Shown here one piece after another: positions 23,001 through 33,500 of a stretch of 64,000 nucleotides of DNA. Every line of letters begins with the position of its first letter. Positions within the stretch are counted from its first letter, which is position 1. The DNA comes from Anthopleura xanthogrammica (Eukaryota; Cnidaria; Anthozoa; Actiniaria; Actiniidae), in assembly GCA_964019055.1 (NCBI GenBank), contig OZ025207.1, forward strand, positions 25,949,617-26,013,616. The letters run 5' to 3'. Under the pieces are notes generated by a model, which was not told the DNA's origin, searched no databases, and saw only the letters and a list, made by a program, of their open reading frames with translations. Made by a program: the position numbers and the translations under genes.

Positions 23001-23653
23001 TCCATGATATTGTCTTGAATAGGGTTATCAGTATTGGATAGTTTAGTGGTATTAAGCATTTCCAATTCTTAGGCCCGGTTTAGATGTTGAATTTCACATA
23101 ATTTTGCCGAATCTAATGCATATGAATTCAAACAATAGGTTTTGCTCATTTGCATTAGATTTGTCTAAACTGGGCATTAGAAAGTGTATTCAATCTTAAC
23201 TTTTTGTCAAAACCACTGCGAGGACATATCCCTGAGATTTCTAGAGGTTTCCTTTATCATAAGAAATGTTTTAACGTTAACAATTGGAACTGCTTATTAT
23301 GGCCTTGTAATAATAATAATCATTAAGATTATATATAATTCGAATTTACAGTACGTTTAACAGCTGATAGGAAGAAACCTTAGGAAAAACAAAATCAAAG
23401 AAGCGATTTATTCAGCTTTAGTAAAAATGTGTAACTTAAAGATCATAGTTTACTTACAAATCAAATCCAAAGCAGCAACTTGTGTATCAGATAACGTTTC
23501 GCCCAGAAGTTTTAAAATTCGACTGACACTCGCTGCCTTGGTTGCCGTCGTTCTTCGAAAACCTTCCTTTAAAAATCCTTTCTCCAATAAAATGTCGATA
23601 AGTTCATCTTTCTTGAACTTGTTGAAAAGCTTTTTTAGGTCATCGCGATGCAT
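17014..23653 (-). CDS. CENPN: CENPN: centromere protein N (intact copy)
   Basis: Eight exons, right to left: 23653-23458, 22137-22081, 22008-21938, 21244-21071, 20847-20746, 19502-19415, 18567-18419 and 17259-17014. All are GT-AG and every phase closes, predicting 360 aa (human 339). Exon 1 encodes an acidic/basic helical N-terminus ([20 protein letters not shown]). KEWDVF in exon 2 and [10 protein letters not shown] in exon 4 match the family blocks KVWDVF and ENAVWIRIAW. The last exon has [17 protein letters not shown] and [11 protein letters not shown], matching LETKFK, LRCLIKFSSP and GIADAPLSPLL. CENP-N belongs to the inner-kinetochore CCAN; its N-terminus reads the CENP-A nucleosome and its C-terminus pairs with CENP-L. 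Intron 5 holds a 78-bp minisatellite and intron 7 a TATCAT array. The exon 6 acceptor (CAAAG) was chosen because it alone keeps phase. Exon 5 to 6 is the least certain join. Confidence 0.92.
17351..17598 (-). mobile_element. tRNA-derived SINE, GGGAAGCACAGG family
   Basis: On the minus strand it starts GGGAAGCACAGGTGGAG, has a box-B-like segment near 17535-17560, and ends CTCGTAAAAACAAGG. It lies in CENPN intron 7. The same insertion is present in block B, so it predates the duplication. Confidence 0.75.
17630..17920. repeat. Diverged tandem repeat (unit about 110 bp) in CENPN intron 7
   Basis: About two and a half copies of a unit containing GGATGGGATGTTAGTCTATC and TCTCTGGTTTCTGTAA. Block B has expanded, far more homogeneous versions at 55424-55974 and 62600-62960. 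Confidence 0.7.
18181..18382. repeat. (TATCAT)n array, about 34 copies, CENPN intron 7
   Basis: Pure hexamer directly after GTACCCTGCCTAATAAAG, a retroelement-like 3' end (18127-18180). Block B has the same boundary but a different A/T-rich array. Confidence 0.95.
18656..19322. mobile_element. Fold-back element carrying a second insertion, CENPN intron 6
   Basis: The arms 18656-18715 and 19268-19322 are complementary (GACAATATTCTCAGTATAGA and CAACAGCTCACCT). In block B (60880-61012) the same arms are almost adjacent, so the 0.55 kb between them here is extra. The inserted part contains repeats of TACCCCTTT and TATACC at 18716-18965. Confidence 0.6.
19554..19809 (+). mobile_element. tRNA-derived SINE, GGGAAGCACAGG family
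   Basis: It begins GGAAGCACAGGTGGCGTAGC and ends CTTGTAAAACAAGG. Box B is altered. It lies in CENPN intron 5 and is shared with block B (59771-60025). Confidence 0.75.
19905..20703. repeat. 78-bp minisatellite, about 9-10 copies, CENPN intron 5
   Basis: The unit contains CACCCATTTACCTTCCCCAC, TATCCATCTTC and ACCTATCCCATACATCC. Its length is a multiple of three, so a Pro/His/Ser-rich frame stays open throughout; this is not a gene. The paralogous array is at 58745-59690. Confidence 0.9.
20905..21005 (-). mobile_element. SINE fragment, GGGAAGCACAGG family (3' part)
   Basis: Contains TTTTTCTCCAGGTTCTCTGG and TTCCAATTGGAATGCAGTGG. It is also present in block B at about 58455-58545. Confidence 0.5.
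21293..21590. mobile_element. Palindromic element present only in block A, CENPN intron 3
   Basis: A strong palindrome at 21295-21391 (GTGTTGTATCAGATATACAA and complement), with a further copy of TGTATCAGATATACAACC near 21503. In block B the flanks are joined directly (ACGTAATAAGTCTC near 58155), so this insertion came after the duplication or was lost cleanly from B. Confidence 0.7.
22439..23213. repeat. Inverted segment in CENPN intron 1 (relative to block B)
   Basis: This 775-bp segment runs in the same direction as 56540-57285, while everything on both sides is in the opposite direction between the two blocks. One copy has therefore undergone a local inversion. It begins CCAACATTTTAAGG and ends TTTTTGTCAAAAC. 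Confidence 0.85.
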
Positions 23654-23698
23654 CTTAAAAAATAAAATAGATTTTTTAGCTGTTGCATAAAAATACTG

Positions 23699-23716
23699 TT
23701 ACTTGTTGTCCGCCAT
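23699..23716 (-). CDS. Five-codon upstream ORF in the CENPN 5' leader
   Basis: ATGGCGGACAACAAGTAA encodes MADNK and ends 45 bases before the CENPN start. The ATG lies within AAGATGGCGG, a YY1-type initiator, so it may fall at or very near the transcription start and be skipped. It is identical in block B (56036-56053). Confidence 0.5.
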   Translation of the reverse strand: MADNK

Positions 23717-23780
23717 CTTTGAGAACTACCGCCAAATCAAGAAATGACCAATCAGAAGAGAGGATTGGAGTTTACCCACA

Positions 23781-24177
23781 AGGCCTTACTTTGAAACCAC
23801 AGGAAACCCAAAAGCAAAAGTAATACTCCCCCGCCCCCCCCCCCCCCCCCCCCAAAAAAAAATCCTTAGTTGAGAACTCTGGTTGAGAAGATAATTCTGC
23901 TTATGAGCATAAGCGGAATTAGAAAGGGAATGATCTGAGAATTGGACGATGAAGATAGCCTAGGATTTTTTCTAAGTTTCTAAAATTTCGCAAAAATGTG
24001 AGTCCCAGGCTTGTAAAATCACAATCCGAGTTTAAAACAGATGTTTTTAATTTGACGTTTATTTGCCAACTTTTTGAAACTTTTCAAAAATTTGTAGCTG
24101 ACCAAGTCCTGTAAAAGGTAAAAGGGGAGCTGGGACTCGCCTAGCTTTTGTGTACTGGGAAAATAGGATTTCATGCA
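23781..24177. other. Intergenic, C-run and AT-rich DNA
   Basis: A C-rich run and A-run at 23826-23870 are followed by non-coding sequence. No gene seen. Confidence 0.5.
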
Positions 24178-24873
24178 CTTTTTTTTTTTTTTTATTTTTA
24201 TTTTACAATCTCATTGGGCAATATCATTCTGTTAATATAGTACACTATGAAAATAGTTTAATGGAGAAGTAGATAAGTAAAAATACCCAATAGGAAAAGC
24301 GCGAACGGGACTCTAAGTCCCATGCTAGGCACTTCTCTTGAGGACAGACATAGAAATATATGTAAGTTAGATAATATATATATTAAATGAGTAAATGTGT
24401 TCTTATCTGTGACATGGACACTCTCGAACTAGTGACCATGTGCAAGGCAAGTCGATATTAAATAGACTATCTAGGAGAGTGCAGTATTTCAGCCTTAGAA
24501 ACGATTTGAATGTCGAAAGGCTGGACAAAAAACTAGGAGGAGCTACTTTACAGATGGAATTCCAGAGACAGACTATACGATTAAAATATGATGCTTTAAA
24601 TGTGCTGGACTTGCACAGAGGGACTTCGAGAACAAGGCTAGGATTTTGATTTAGACGAGTACGTTCATGATCATGATTTACAAACTTAACGAATTTCTGA
24701 GGAAGTAAGTCCAGCGCAATTAATCTTTCCTTGTAAGACATTTCGCCAATCTTGGTCCTGAGAATCCATCTTGTGGCTCTTCTTTGGATTCTTTCGATCT
24801 CTGCCTTCAGCTTAACATGTCTTGGAGACCACACTTCTGTAGCATAATTCAATTGTGATTTCACGAGCGCCAA
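24178..24873 (-). pseudogene. 5'-truncated LINE: C-terminal part of reverse transcriptase ORF plus 3' UTR
   Basis: A 156-residue frame (24873-24403) reads MALVKSQLNYATEVWSP, then IERIQRRATRWIL and LPQKFVKFVNHDHERTR, the conserved C-terminal region of non-LTR (Jockey/CR1/RTE-like) reverse transcriptases. It ends CTWSLVRECPCHR. The 3' UTR has GGGACTTAGAGTCCCGTTCG and an A-rich tail (T-run at 24180-24200 on the plus strand). The N-terminal endonuclease and RT core are absent. A related 3' end lies at 49448-49797. Confidence 0.8.
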
Positions 24874-24887
24874 GTACAGTACAAGTA

Positions 24888-25509
24888 CAAGGGAGCACGT
24901 TAAAATTTTGTTCGTGTTATTCGTTTGTTTAACTAGCGCGCGAGTAATCTACAATTTGACAGGCGTTCCTTCATAGTATTTGGTTACGTAGCGCGAGCTG
25001 CGAGAAGAATGAGACAGGCGTTCCTCGTCGACTTGGTGGGACGACGAAAATCGACGACGAATATTTTGTGAGGAGCGACGAGTGGATCGTATAGGAGCGA
25101 CGAGCAGGGACCGCGGAGCGTAATTTTGATTGGGGGGGGAGGGGGGGGGGGGCTAACGATCATCAAATACTGGAATACCTAGGGTTTGGGGGCATGCTCC
25201 CATTATTGGGGGGCTATAGCTCCCCAGCCCCCCCCCCCCCCCCCCTGCTCCGCGGTCCCTGACGAGTGGATCGTATAAGTGATAAGTGGAGGGGGAGTGA
25301 AACTATAACCCACGTGACGCTTTTCAGCCAATCAAATAGTCCAAAATAAAAATATTTTTCGCTTGGTGCTGGTAGCAGCATCTATAGAAACGGATTACGT
25401 GACAACTCCAAAGAAATGACCAATCTTAACCAATCTTAACCAGATACGAGGTCGACACGAGCAACGCCTGTCACATTGTAACAAATAAAATTTTAACATG
25501 CTCCCTTGA
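24888..25509. mobile_element. Inverted-repeat DNA element, 0.62 kb
   Basis: Ends CAAGGGAGCACGTTAAAATT and its near-complement. The interior repeats GAGCGACGAGTGGATCGTAT and has two G/C-runs near 25130-25150 and 25225-25245. No transposase. Confidence 0.7.
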
Positions 25510-25593
25510 CTAGGGCTGGGATTTACGATTTTGTGACATTGTGGCTGGGAAATGGGATTAGGACTCTCAAAAAATGAACTGAAAATTCTGTTT

Positions 25594-25764
25594 GAAAACG
25601 CAATGTGAGACGCATTTGATTGGACGATGCATATCACGTAATCTTTGTTTGAAAACGCGAGGTGAGACGCATTTGATTGGACGATGCATATCACGTAATC
25701 TTTGTTTGAAAACGCGAGGTGAGACGCATTTGATTGGACGATGCATATCACGTGATCTTTGTTC
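25594..25764. repeat. Three tandem copies of a 57-bp unit
   Basis: The unit contains GTGAGACGCATTTGATTGGA and CGATGCATATCACGTAATC. Copies 2 and 3 are nearly identical and copy 1 has two changes. 57 is divisible by three, so a repeated 19-residue frame appears; no gene is inferred. Confidence 0.9.
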
Positions 25765-26348
25765 GAAACTAACGTAAGCAAAGAGCAACGCGACTCCTGC
25801 TGTCAACCAAACGTACTGTACTGGTCTAAAATGAATTCATAGCCAAGTTTTCCCCCTGGAAAAGGTAAATTAATACAAGATAGGTTTTTATTCATATTCA
25901 ATAGAAGCTGTGGATGATATTCTTAACTCTTCTAACTATACTTACAGTGTTTTGATTGACGTTCGTTTGCAAACTTCTGAAAAACTTGCAGTCCAACTCC
26001 TCGGTGAAAATCGCCAATGAATTTTCAAAAATTATAAGCTTAGCTTTTATTTAGTTTAAGAAATAATGTATGCTTTACTAATGCACGTTTAGAAAAGCCG
26101 TGTATCATATCGTTATTAGCATAAAAATTGTGTTTTTAGGTTTTGCTGTTTTAGCTCAATTTGCTGTCTTTCGTTGAAATCTTTCGACAAAGATCAGTTT
26201 TAGCTTTTCAGAAAAACTGTTTTAAGCTTAATTTGGAGGCTTTCGTTTATTTTTTCCAATATTACCAGTTATCATCGGTTATCTTTCCCATTCAGTCTTC
26301 TGTTCAGTTGTGAGGGCTATAGCATATTGGTTTGATATAATTTTATAA
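25765..26348. other. AT-rich intergenic DNA, nothing recognised
   Basis: Contains TTAGCTTTT-type AT-rich sequence without a coding frame. Confidence 0.4.
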
Positions 26349-26525
26349 CGCGTCCAGAAAAGAGCCTTCAGGATCATACTACCAAGTGTACACTACAAGG
26401 ACGCTCTAAAGACCTTGGACTGTGTTTAACGTTAGCAGAAAGACGAGAGAATCTTTGCTTAAGAACAGTTAATAACATTTATAAAGAAGGGGGCTGTCTT
26501 TCGAGACACCTCCCATTGGACAAAA
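26349..26525 (+). pseudogene. LINE reverse-transcriptase C-terminal remnant
   Basis: Frames read RVQKRAFRIILPSVHYKDAL, then after a stop and frameshift LAERRENLCLRTVNNIYKEG and SRHLPL. This is the C-terminal region of a non-LTR RT. It is short and broken. Confidence 0.65.
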
Positions 26526-26972
26526 CACATAGTTATAACACAGGAACTGATGTCGAACTGAACGCCTGCGTGGCAGTTTTTTTCCAAGCTCCGTAAAACT
26601 TTTAAATCAGCATAAATAAGAAGAGTTAAGTCTAAAGCTTTTAATCATAGATTCAATATAATCATAGTTTTTATTCATAGATTTTATCTTTTAGTAAGTA
26701 TATAGTAATTATAAGTTATATATTTTGATTGTCAGCGTAGCTAATAATTTTGACACGGAAACAGAGATTTGTAGCTTTGAGGGTTTCTCCAAGCCTTCAA
26801 GGTGGTAGATCTCTGTTCTTGGGGGGTATAAGAAATCAAGAGAGGGTCAGACTTATATTTTTGAAAGAAAGGGGGTGGGTCAAAATAAGATTTCAGTTGT
26901 AAAAATGCAAGAATATATTCAAGCAAATGTAAATGTACAAGAATATATTCAAGGAAAAACAGGTACCGGACC

Positions 26973-28010
26973 CTAGGTAGGTACCTAGCTACTTACCTAC
27001 CTACCTACCTAGCTACTTCCCTACCTACCTAGCTACCTAGCTACCTACCTACTTAGCTACCTAGCTACCTAGCTACCTACCTACCTACCTACCTAGCTAC
27101 CTAGCTAGCAACCTACCTACCTACCTACCTACCTACCTAGCTACCTACCTACCTAGCTACCTACCTACCTACCTACCTACCTACCTACCTACCTACCTAC
27201 CTACCTAGCTATCTACCTACCTAGCTACCTACCTAGCTACCTACCTACCTACCTACCTAGCTACCTACCTACCTAGCTACCTACCTAGCTACCTACCTAC
27301 CTACCTACCTAGCTACCTACCTACCTAGCTACCTAGCTACCTAGCTACCTAGCTACCTACCTACCTAGCACCTAGCTACCTACCTAGCTACCTAGCTACC
27401 TACCTACCTACCTACCTACCTAGCTACCTACCTACCTACCTATCTAGCTACCTAGCTACCTACCTACCTACCTACTTAGCTACCTAGCTACCTAGCTACC
27501 TACCTACCTACCTACCTAGCTACCTAGCTAGCAACCTACCTACCTACCTACCTACCTACCTAGCTACCTACCTACCTAGCTACCTACCTACCTACCTACC
27601 TACCTACCTACCTACCTAGCTATCTACCTACCTAGCTACCTACCTAGCTACCTACCTACCTACCTACCTAGCTACCTACCTACCTAGCTACCTACCTAGC
27701 TACCTACCTACCTACCTAGCTACCTACCTACCTAGCTACCTAGCTACCTAGCTACCTAGCTACCTACCTACCTAGCACCTAGCTACCTACCTAGCTACCT
27801 AGCTACCTACCTACCTAGCTACCTACCTAGCTACCTACCTACCTACCTATCTAGCTACCTAGCTACCTACCTACCTACCTACCTACCTACCTAGCTACCT
27901 AGCTACCTAGCTACCTACCTACCTAGCTACCTAGCTACCTACCGACCTACCGACCTACCGACCTACCGATCTACCGACCTACCGACCTACCGACCTACCT
28001 ATCTGCCTAC
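26973..28010. repeat. CTAC/CTAG tetranucleotide array with higher-order duplication
   Basis: About 1 kb of CTAC and CTAG units, with some CTAT and terminal CGAC variants. Rare marker words recur at a distance of about 407-423 bp (CTAGCTAGCA at 27101 and 27524; CCTAGCACCT at 27364 and 27771), so a block of about 0.4 kb was duplicated within the array. Confidence 0.92.
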
Positions 28011-28411
28011 TAAACTATTAAAAATTTTAAAAAGAGAGTGAAAAATCTTTTTGAGACTTAATTATTTATCCTATTTCCATTTTTATCTTTTCTTAGTTTT
28101 CATCTCAGTATATTTTCAGTTTTTAGTATTAAGTCCTAAATATAAGTATTAAGTATTAAGTACTTAGTATCTGGTTTTAAATCATATATGAAGTATAAAG
28201 TATTAGTATTAAGTTTTGCAGTATCGATTATTAGGATTAAGTTTTCAGTATCAAGTAGTAAGATGAAGTGGCAAGTATCAAGTATTAGTATCAAGTATCA
28301 AATATTTAGGATTTACTGTAGGTATTACATAAGTTTAGTTTTCATGCATGAATCAAGTTTTAGGAATACGTATTAGTAATAAGTTTCAGTTTTAAGTATT
28401 GGTTTTAGGAT

Positions 28412-28646
28412 TAAGTATTAGTCCGTTTCAGTATTCAGTATTATTAGTACCGAGTTTCTAGTATTTTGTAAAAGTATTGAGATTTTTAAATGTGTTTTAA
28501 GAAATAAAGTATTATTATTGACATTTTATTAGATTCTTTGAAATTTGCGGGCTACTGGCCTAAGTTAGGTTGTGATTAATTACATTTTTTCCCGGTCTTG
28601 TTCCTTATATACTGAATACTGAAACGGACTAATACTTAATCCTAAC
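28412..28646. repeat. Inverted repeat with 34-bp arms
   Basis: GGATTAAGTATTAGTCCG through CAGTATTCAGTAT (28414-28447) is exactly complementary to 28610-28643. The interior ends with a retroelement-like tail AAATAAAGTATTATTATTG. A SINE follows immediately. Confidence 0.7.
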
Positions 28647-28647
28647 C

Positions 28648-28715
28648 GCCACCCGGTTAGCTCAGTTGGTAAGAGCGTCGGTCTGTTGTGCGGGAGGTCG
28701 TGGTTCGAATCCCGG

Positions 28716-28771
<56 letters not shown>

Positions 28772-28779
28772 CACATCTA

Positions 28780-28832
<53 letters not shown>

Positions 28833-29113
28833 TGTCTCCCAACCCTTCCTTAATCTGTAAATGGGGGACATAAAAGAACCTGTTGAATTATTCGTGTAAG
28901 AGTAGGGGATTGTCTCCCGGTTCAACAGCCTATCCCAATTTGGAGGCATAACACTAATTACTAACAATTCACTCATGATTGTAAGCTGCACGGCTGCTAA
29001 TAGCGCCTTAATATGCAGCCCGTAAAAGTCCTCCACTGGTCAAAAATTGTAAAGCGCATTGAGACGATGTGAAATGCGCTATATAAGAACCCATTATTAT
29101 TATTATTATTATA
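28648..29113 (+). mobile_element. Full-length tRNA-derived SINE
   Basis: The head at 28648-28724 contains a box A (TTAGCTCAGTTGG) and box B (GGTTCGAATCC), as in a tRNA. The body runs from AATAACTGAGGAG to GAAATGCGCTATATAAG with an (ATT)n tail. Copies lie at 15634-16000 (headless) and 39007-39470 (minus). The tRNA part cannot fold as a free tRNA with proper ends, so it is not called as a tRNA gene. Confidence 0.88.
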
Positions 29114-29265
29114 TTCCTTATTCCTTAATTCTATCTTGGTTCATCTTACTTAGTATAGGTATAGAATATTTTAGTGATCTCAGCGTTTTGGGAGATTATC
29201 CACTTTTGGCTTTTTAGTAAAAGATAGTTTGTTTCCTTCAGGTTGTTTGAGGTGATGTGATATTA

Positions 29266-29268
29266 TCA

Positions 29269-29305
<37 letters not shown>

Positions 29306-29432
29306 CATTAAGATAGGTAGATAGGTAGATAGGTAGATAGGTAGATAGGTAGATAGGTAGATAGGTAGATAGGTAGATAGGTAGATAGGTAGATAGGTGG
29401 ATAGGTGGATAGGTAGATAGGTAGATAGATAG
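29266..29432. repeat. (ATT)n followed by (GATAGGTA)n microsatellite
   Basis: The octamer GATAGGTA (with GATAGGTG variants) abuts ATAACTTTATTGGCATGACC, which is the 3' end of a minus-strand retroelement. Confidence 0.92.
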
Positions 29433-29905
29433 ATAACTTTATTGGCATGACCTATGAATTTACAGGTATTGCTAAAGTATTGTGATATAACATAAACTCT
29501 ATAGATAATTACAAATTGATTGAATTACAATAGTTGACTAAAGATATATCAATATGATTTTGCTTTTGAACTTCAAACTAATCATATTTATCATGAATAA
29601 ATTCTGATAAATTTATATTATTTTTTAACATCATTTTGCGTTTTGCTATTTCTAAGTTCAAAAGCTTTCGAAATGAATTTAGACACATAATAAACAGCTT
29701 GATTTTTAGAACTTAGTAAAGTTGAAATATCTAAATTATTTATATCTATTAGGTCAGTCAACTTGTTGCATAGATTTGATCGTAAATTTGAATACAGAGA
29801 ACATTTTATTAGCATATGTTCTGCTGTTTCGATTTGATTATGATTACAAAAGATGCAAAGTCTCTGTTCGACCTTCACCCTTTGTTTTCCATATCTTCCT
29901 GTCTC
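29433..29905 (-). pseudogene. LINE fragment: RT C-terminal zinc-binding region and 3' end
   Basis: The minus-strand frame 29878-29618 contains RLCIFCNHNQIETAEHMLIKC, written here in family terms as C-x2-C-x7-H-x4-C, the C-terminal cysteine/histidine motif of many LINE polymerases. It then ends in lysine-rich residues and a 3' UTR. The tail reads ATAAAGTTATC and continues as the GATAGGTA array. The 5' part is missing. Confidence 0.75.
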
Positions 29906-29948
29906 TATAGCTAATTTATGATTACTAATTCTTAATTTTGTGAAACAA

Positions 29949-30340
29949 AATAAGTAGGTAGGTAGGTAGGTAGATAAGTAGGTAGGTAGGTAGGTAGGTA
30001 GGTAGGTAGGTAGGTAGGTAGGTAGGTAGGTAGGTAATCAGGTAGGTAGGTAGGTAGGTAGATAAGTAGGTAGTTAGGTAGGTAGTTAGGTAGGTAGGTA
30101 GGTAGGTAGGAAGGTAGGTAGATAAGTAGGTAGGTAGGTAGATAAGTGGTAGTTAGGTAGGTAGTTAGGTAGGTAGTTAGGTAGGTAGGTAGGTAGGAAG
30201 GTAGGTAGATAAGTAGGTAGGTAGGTAGGAAGGTAGGTAGATAAGTAGGTAGGTAGGTAGGTAGGTAGGAAGGTAGGTAGGTAGATAAGTAGATAAGTAG
30301 GTAGGTAGGTAGATATAGATAGGTAGGTAGGCAGGTATTT
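29949..30340. repeat. (GGTA)n-type array with GATAAGTA interruptions
   Basis: Imperfect tetranucleotide repeats, with variants GGAAGGTA and GGTAGTTA, on the other side of the LINE fragment. Open frames here are artefacts. Confidence 0.92.
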
Positions 30341-30578
30341 GGGTCTTGGAATACACTATTTAGGGTATTCAACGTTTTTTGAAATAGCTGTATACTGAAC
30401 AGTACAGTTGACACAGCCAAAATTGGATTTCCTTTATTTCGCAGATTAACTTTTACGGCCCAAAGCGTTTCTTTTGAAGAGATTTGGAAACACAGACAAT
30501 ACTTCAGTTGAACGCGCTGAAGGTGAAGCTACCCAAGAGTCTTGGATTTCCAGGTTTCGACATTCCTTTGTCCTTAAA

Positions 30579-33500
30579 ATGGCGTTCTGGTCAAGAATAC
30601 TTTCGTGCTACACACGCAGTACTCACGTTAAATCCTTCCAAGAACCCTCCTCCCGCTTTCAGTTCTGTTCGAAGAAATTGGCCATCATTGTTTTGATAGC
30701 AATTATTGTTATAATATTAGTAAGCGTGTCAATCACAGTACCTTTGGTTGTAACAAGCGGTACACATGGCAGCCAAGTAAGTGGTGCAGCAAGTAACGCA
30801 ACAAGTAACGCAAGAAGGGGCCCAACAAGTAACGCAACAAGTGGCCCAACAAGTAACGCAACAAGTGGCCCAACCAGTAACGCAACAAGTGGCCCAACAA
30901 GTAACCCAACAGCTGGCCCAACAAGTGGCCCAACAAGTGGCCCAACAAGTGAGCAGTTGTCATTATTGTAATTCAATTATTCTATATTAACCCTATTCGG
31001 CCTGGGCTTGTTTCTTTTCTTACTGAGCCTGGGGAAGGGGGATTGGGCTCATTGTGCCAACGTTCTGTAATTTGGCAACCATAATGCATAACAATCATGA
31101 AACTTGGTATTAACATAAAACATGACAATGACATGTCATTAGGCTGAAGCATGCCATATTATAAGAAAATAGACGTTATAGGAGCGTATACTCGTGCCCA
31201 TTGGTGAAAGGAGTAAGCTTTTGAGAACATGGAGGTCTGAAAATATATAGCAGACTTAGAGAGAACTGATTAGCTAGGCCTCTGAGTACCTTTGAGTTCA
31301 TTTGAAATTCATTTGAGTTCGGCAAAGTTTGGCATTTCTCTTTGAGTTCGTGGAACGACCCGTTCCGAAAACGCTCGACATCTTTTAGTGTGGGTCTACC
31401 ACATGACGAATGTCGTATGCATTTGTGTGTTCCCAAAGCAAAATAACTCGCCATAATTATCTTCAATTCGATCACAATCTTCTACAAGTCCAAATCTGAA
31501 CAATGGCGTTGTGTCGCAGGCACATCAACCTCGTGACTTGCACGTGGAATGCATCATTCAAGCACGTGGAATGCACATTCTCGACATAGACGATAGATAT
31601 AAAGCCCAAACCTAGACTCGGCCCGGCCTAGAGGCCTGGGCACGAGTGATAAGAAGTCTGTTTTTAATATGGATTCTGGTACAAAACTACTAGACAATTA
31701 TATTGCCCTGCTTTCATAGTCTGCTCGCGCACACATGTCAGTTGATAGATATAGCTGGCGACTTGTATCCTTACATGAATAAGCGTGCTTGCGTAGCTTT
31801 TAGTTGTTAACACAGTTTTCCGCTGAGCCATTTGTACGCTGATGATGGTTCATACGCCCGAATCGAAAACTTGGTTATTTTAATTTAAAAATCACAATTA
31901 TATTGAAGACAAAAACGTCAATACCAACCAACGAAATTTTAAATTTGATATATTTACATCGTCATAATTTAATGCCTTAAGGTGACTGACTACTTTTGAA
32001 CATTCAATTTGAGCCCACGATGTGCGCCCGCACAAAATCCGCTCAAAACCGCATAACAATCTTCAAGATTTTATTGAGGAACCATACATGTTTTGAACTT
32101 CAACAGGGCAAAAAAAACCGAATTTTGCGCGGGACTCTATATTTTTCTTTGAGGTACAGGTAAAAATCAATCTTTTGAGAACGTTTGAAAAAAAACGTAA
32201 TTATTAGAACTTATAAAAAAAGCATTTTATGTGTTTTTGTTGTTGTCGTTTGAGTACGATTTTCAGTTCATTGAGCTAACAAGATGCTGAATCTTTAGCT
32301 TATTTTTAAAAATGTCTTGAAATATTTTTAGTTAGTCTTCGAAAATAATGTTTAAAGTAGACTCCCTGAGAAAATTGCTTCAAGAGCTTTTTTAATTTTT
32401 GAGTTATGAATTTTTATGTGCAAAGTTTGATTTCCGCCATTTTTCTTTCGAAAACTTGTCAAGATGGTCATATTTAAAATTTATTATCTCGAAAACGAGC
32501 TCGGGACACCCTATTTTTCTTTTCATTTTTGGAATCAGCGTTAAATTCTGTGTAAAATATCTTTCTAAGAACATTTTGTAATTATTCCTTGCTAAAGTAG
32601 TCAGTCACCTTTTAAAAGGTAACTCCGTAGAAATAGATCCGAACATAGAATTTTGATAAAACTTCGCACAATTATTAAGTTAATGCTACTCATTCCAAAA
32701 ATAAGATAAAAAAGTGGGGTCACCGTGGTCGTTTAGGCGCTAGATGACGGTAATTTATGGCATTAAATAAATTTTAAATATGACCATCTTGACAAGTTTT
32801 CGAAAGAAAAATGGCGGAAATCAAACTTTGCACATAAAAATTCATAACTCAAAAATTAAAAAAGCTCTTGAAGCAATTTTCTCAGGGAGTCTACTTTAAA
32901 TATTATTTTCGAAGACTATAACTAAAAATATTTGAAGAAAGTTTTAAAAATAAGCTAAATATTTAGCTTCTTGTTAGCTCAATCAACCGAAAATCGTACT
33001 CAAACTACAACTACAAAAACACATAAAACGCTTTTTTATGAAGTTCTAATAATTACGTTTTTCTCAAACTTTTTCAAAAGATTGATTTTTACCTGTTGTT
33101 TTAGGAACTTCAAAGAAAAATATAGAGTCCCGTGCAAAATTCAGGGTTTTTGCCCTGATGAAATTCAAAACGTGTATGGTTCCTCAATAAATATTTCAAG
33201 GTTGTTATGCGGTTTTGAGCAATTTTTGTGCGCGCGCACATCGTGGGCTCAAATTGAACGTTCAAAAGTAGTCAGTCACCTTAAATGATCAAATTTAAAA
33301 GATTAACTTAGGCCCCGTTTAAAAGTCGATCTTCTCATTAGCCGAACCTATAATGACATCAAAGAAGACCGTCTTATTATCCATTGTTTTCAATGTGTTC
33401 GACTGATGTGAAGTTGGACGTTTGAACTGGGACTAACTTACACTTATTTTAAACAGATGGTGAAGGATGGATTCAGTATGGGGATAATTTTTATTGGTAC

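Larger units (their letters stand above)
16149..23780. repeat. CENPN locus block A (source-like copy of the duplication)
   Basis: It matches 53727-55974 in direct orientation for its first 1.8 kb, and matches the complement of 55975-64000 for almost all of its length. It contains the intact CENPN gene, a MITE, SINEs and a minisatellite. The left boundary lies at AATAGCTCAGTTTTCA and the right at the CENPN 5' flank (GGAGTTTAC). Confidence 0.85.

Noticed and set aside
25395..25806. Repeated 19-residue frames (KDYVICIVQSNASHLAFSN)
   Set aside because: Three tandem 57-bp DNA repeats; no other coding evidence.
27000..28000. CRISPR-like regular array
   Set aside because: The repeats are simple tetranucleotides without unique spacers, in a eukaryotic genome.
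28650..28724. tRNA gene
   Set aside because: Box A and box B are present, but the segment is the head of a SINE found in three places with the same body and tail.
29932..30420. Leu/Pro/Thr/Tyr-rich 162-residue frame
   Set aside because: Translation of the GGTA tetranucleotide array.
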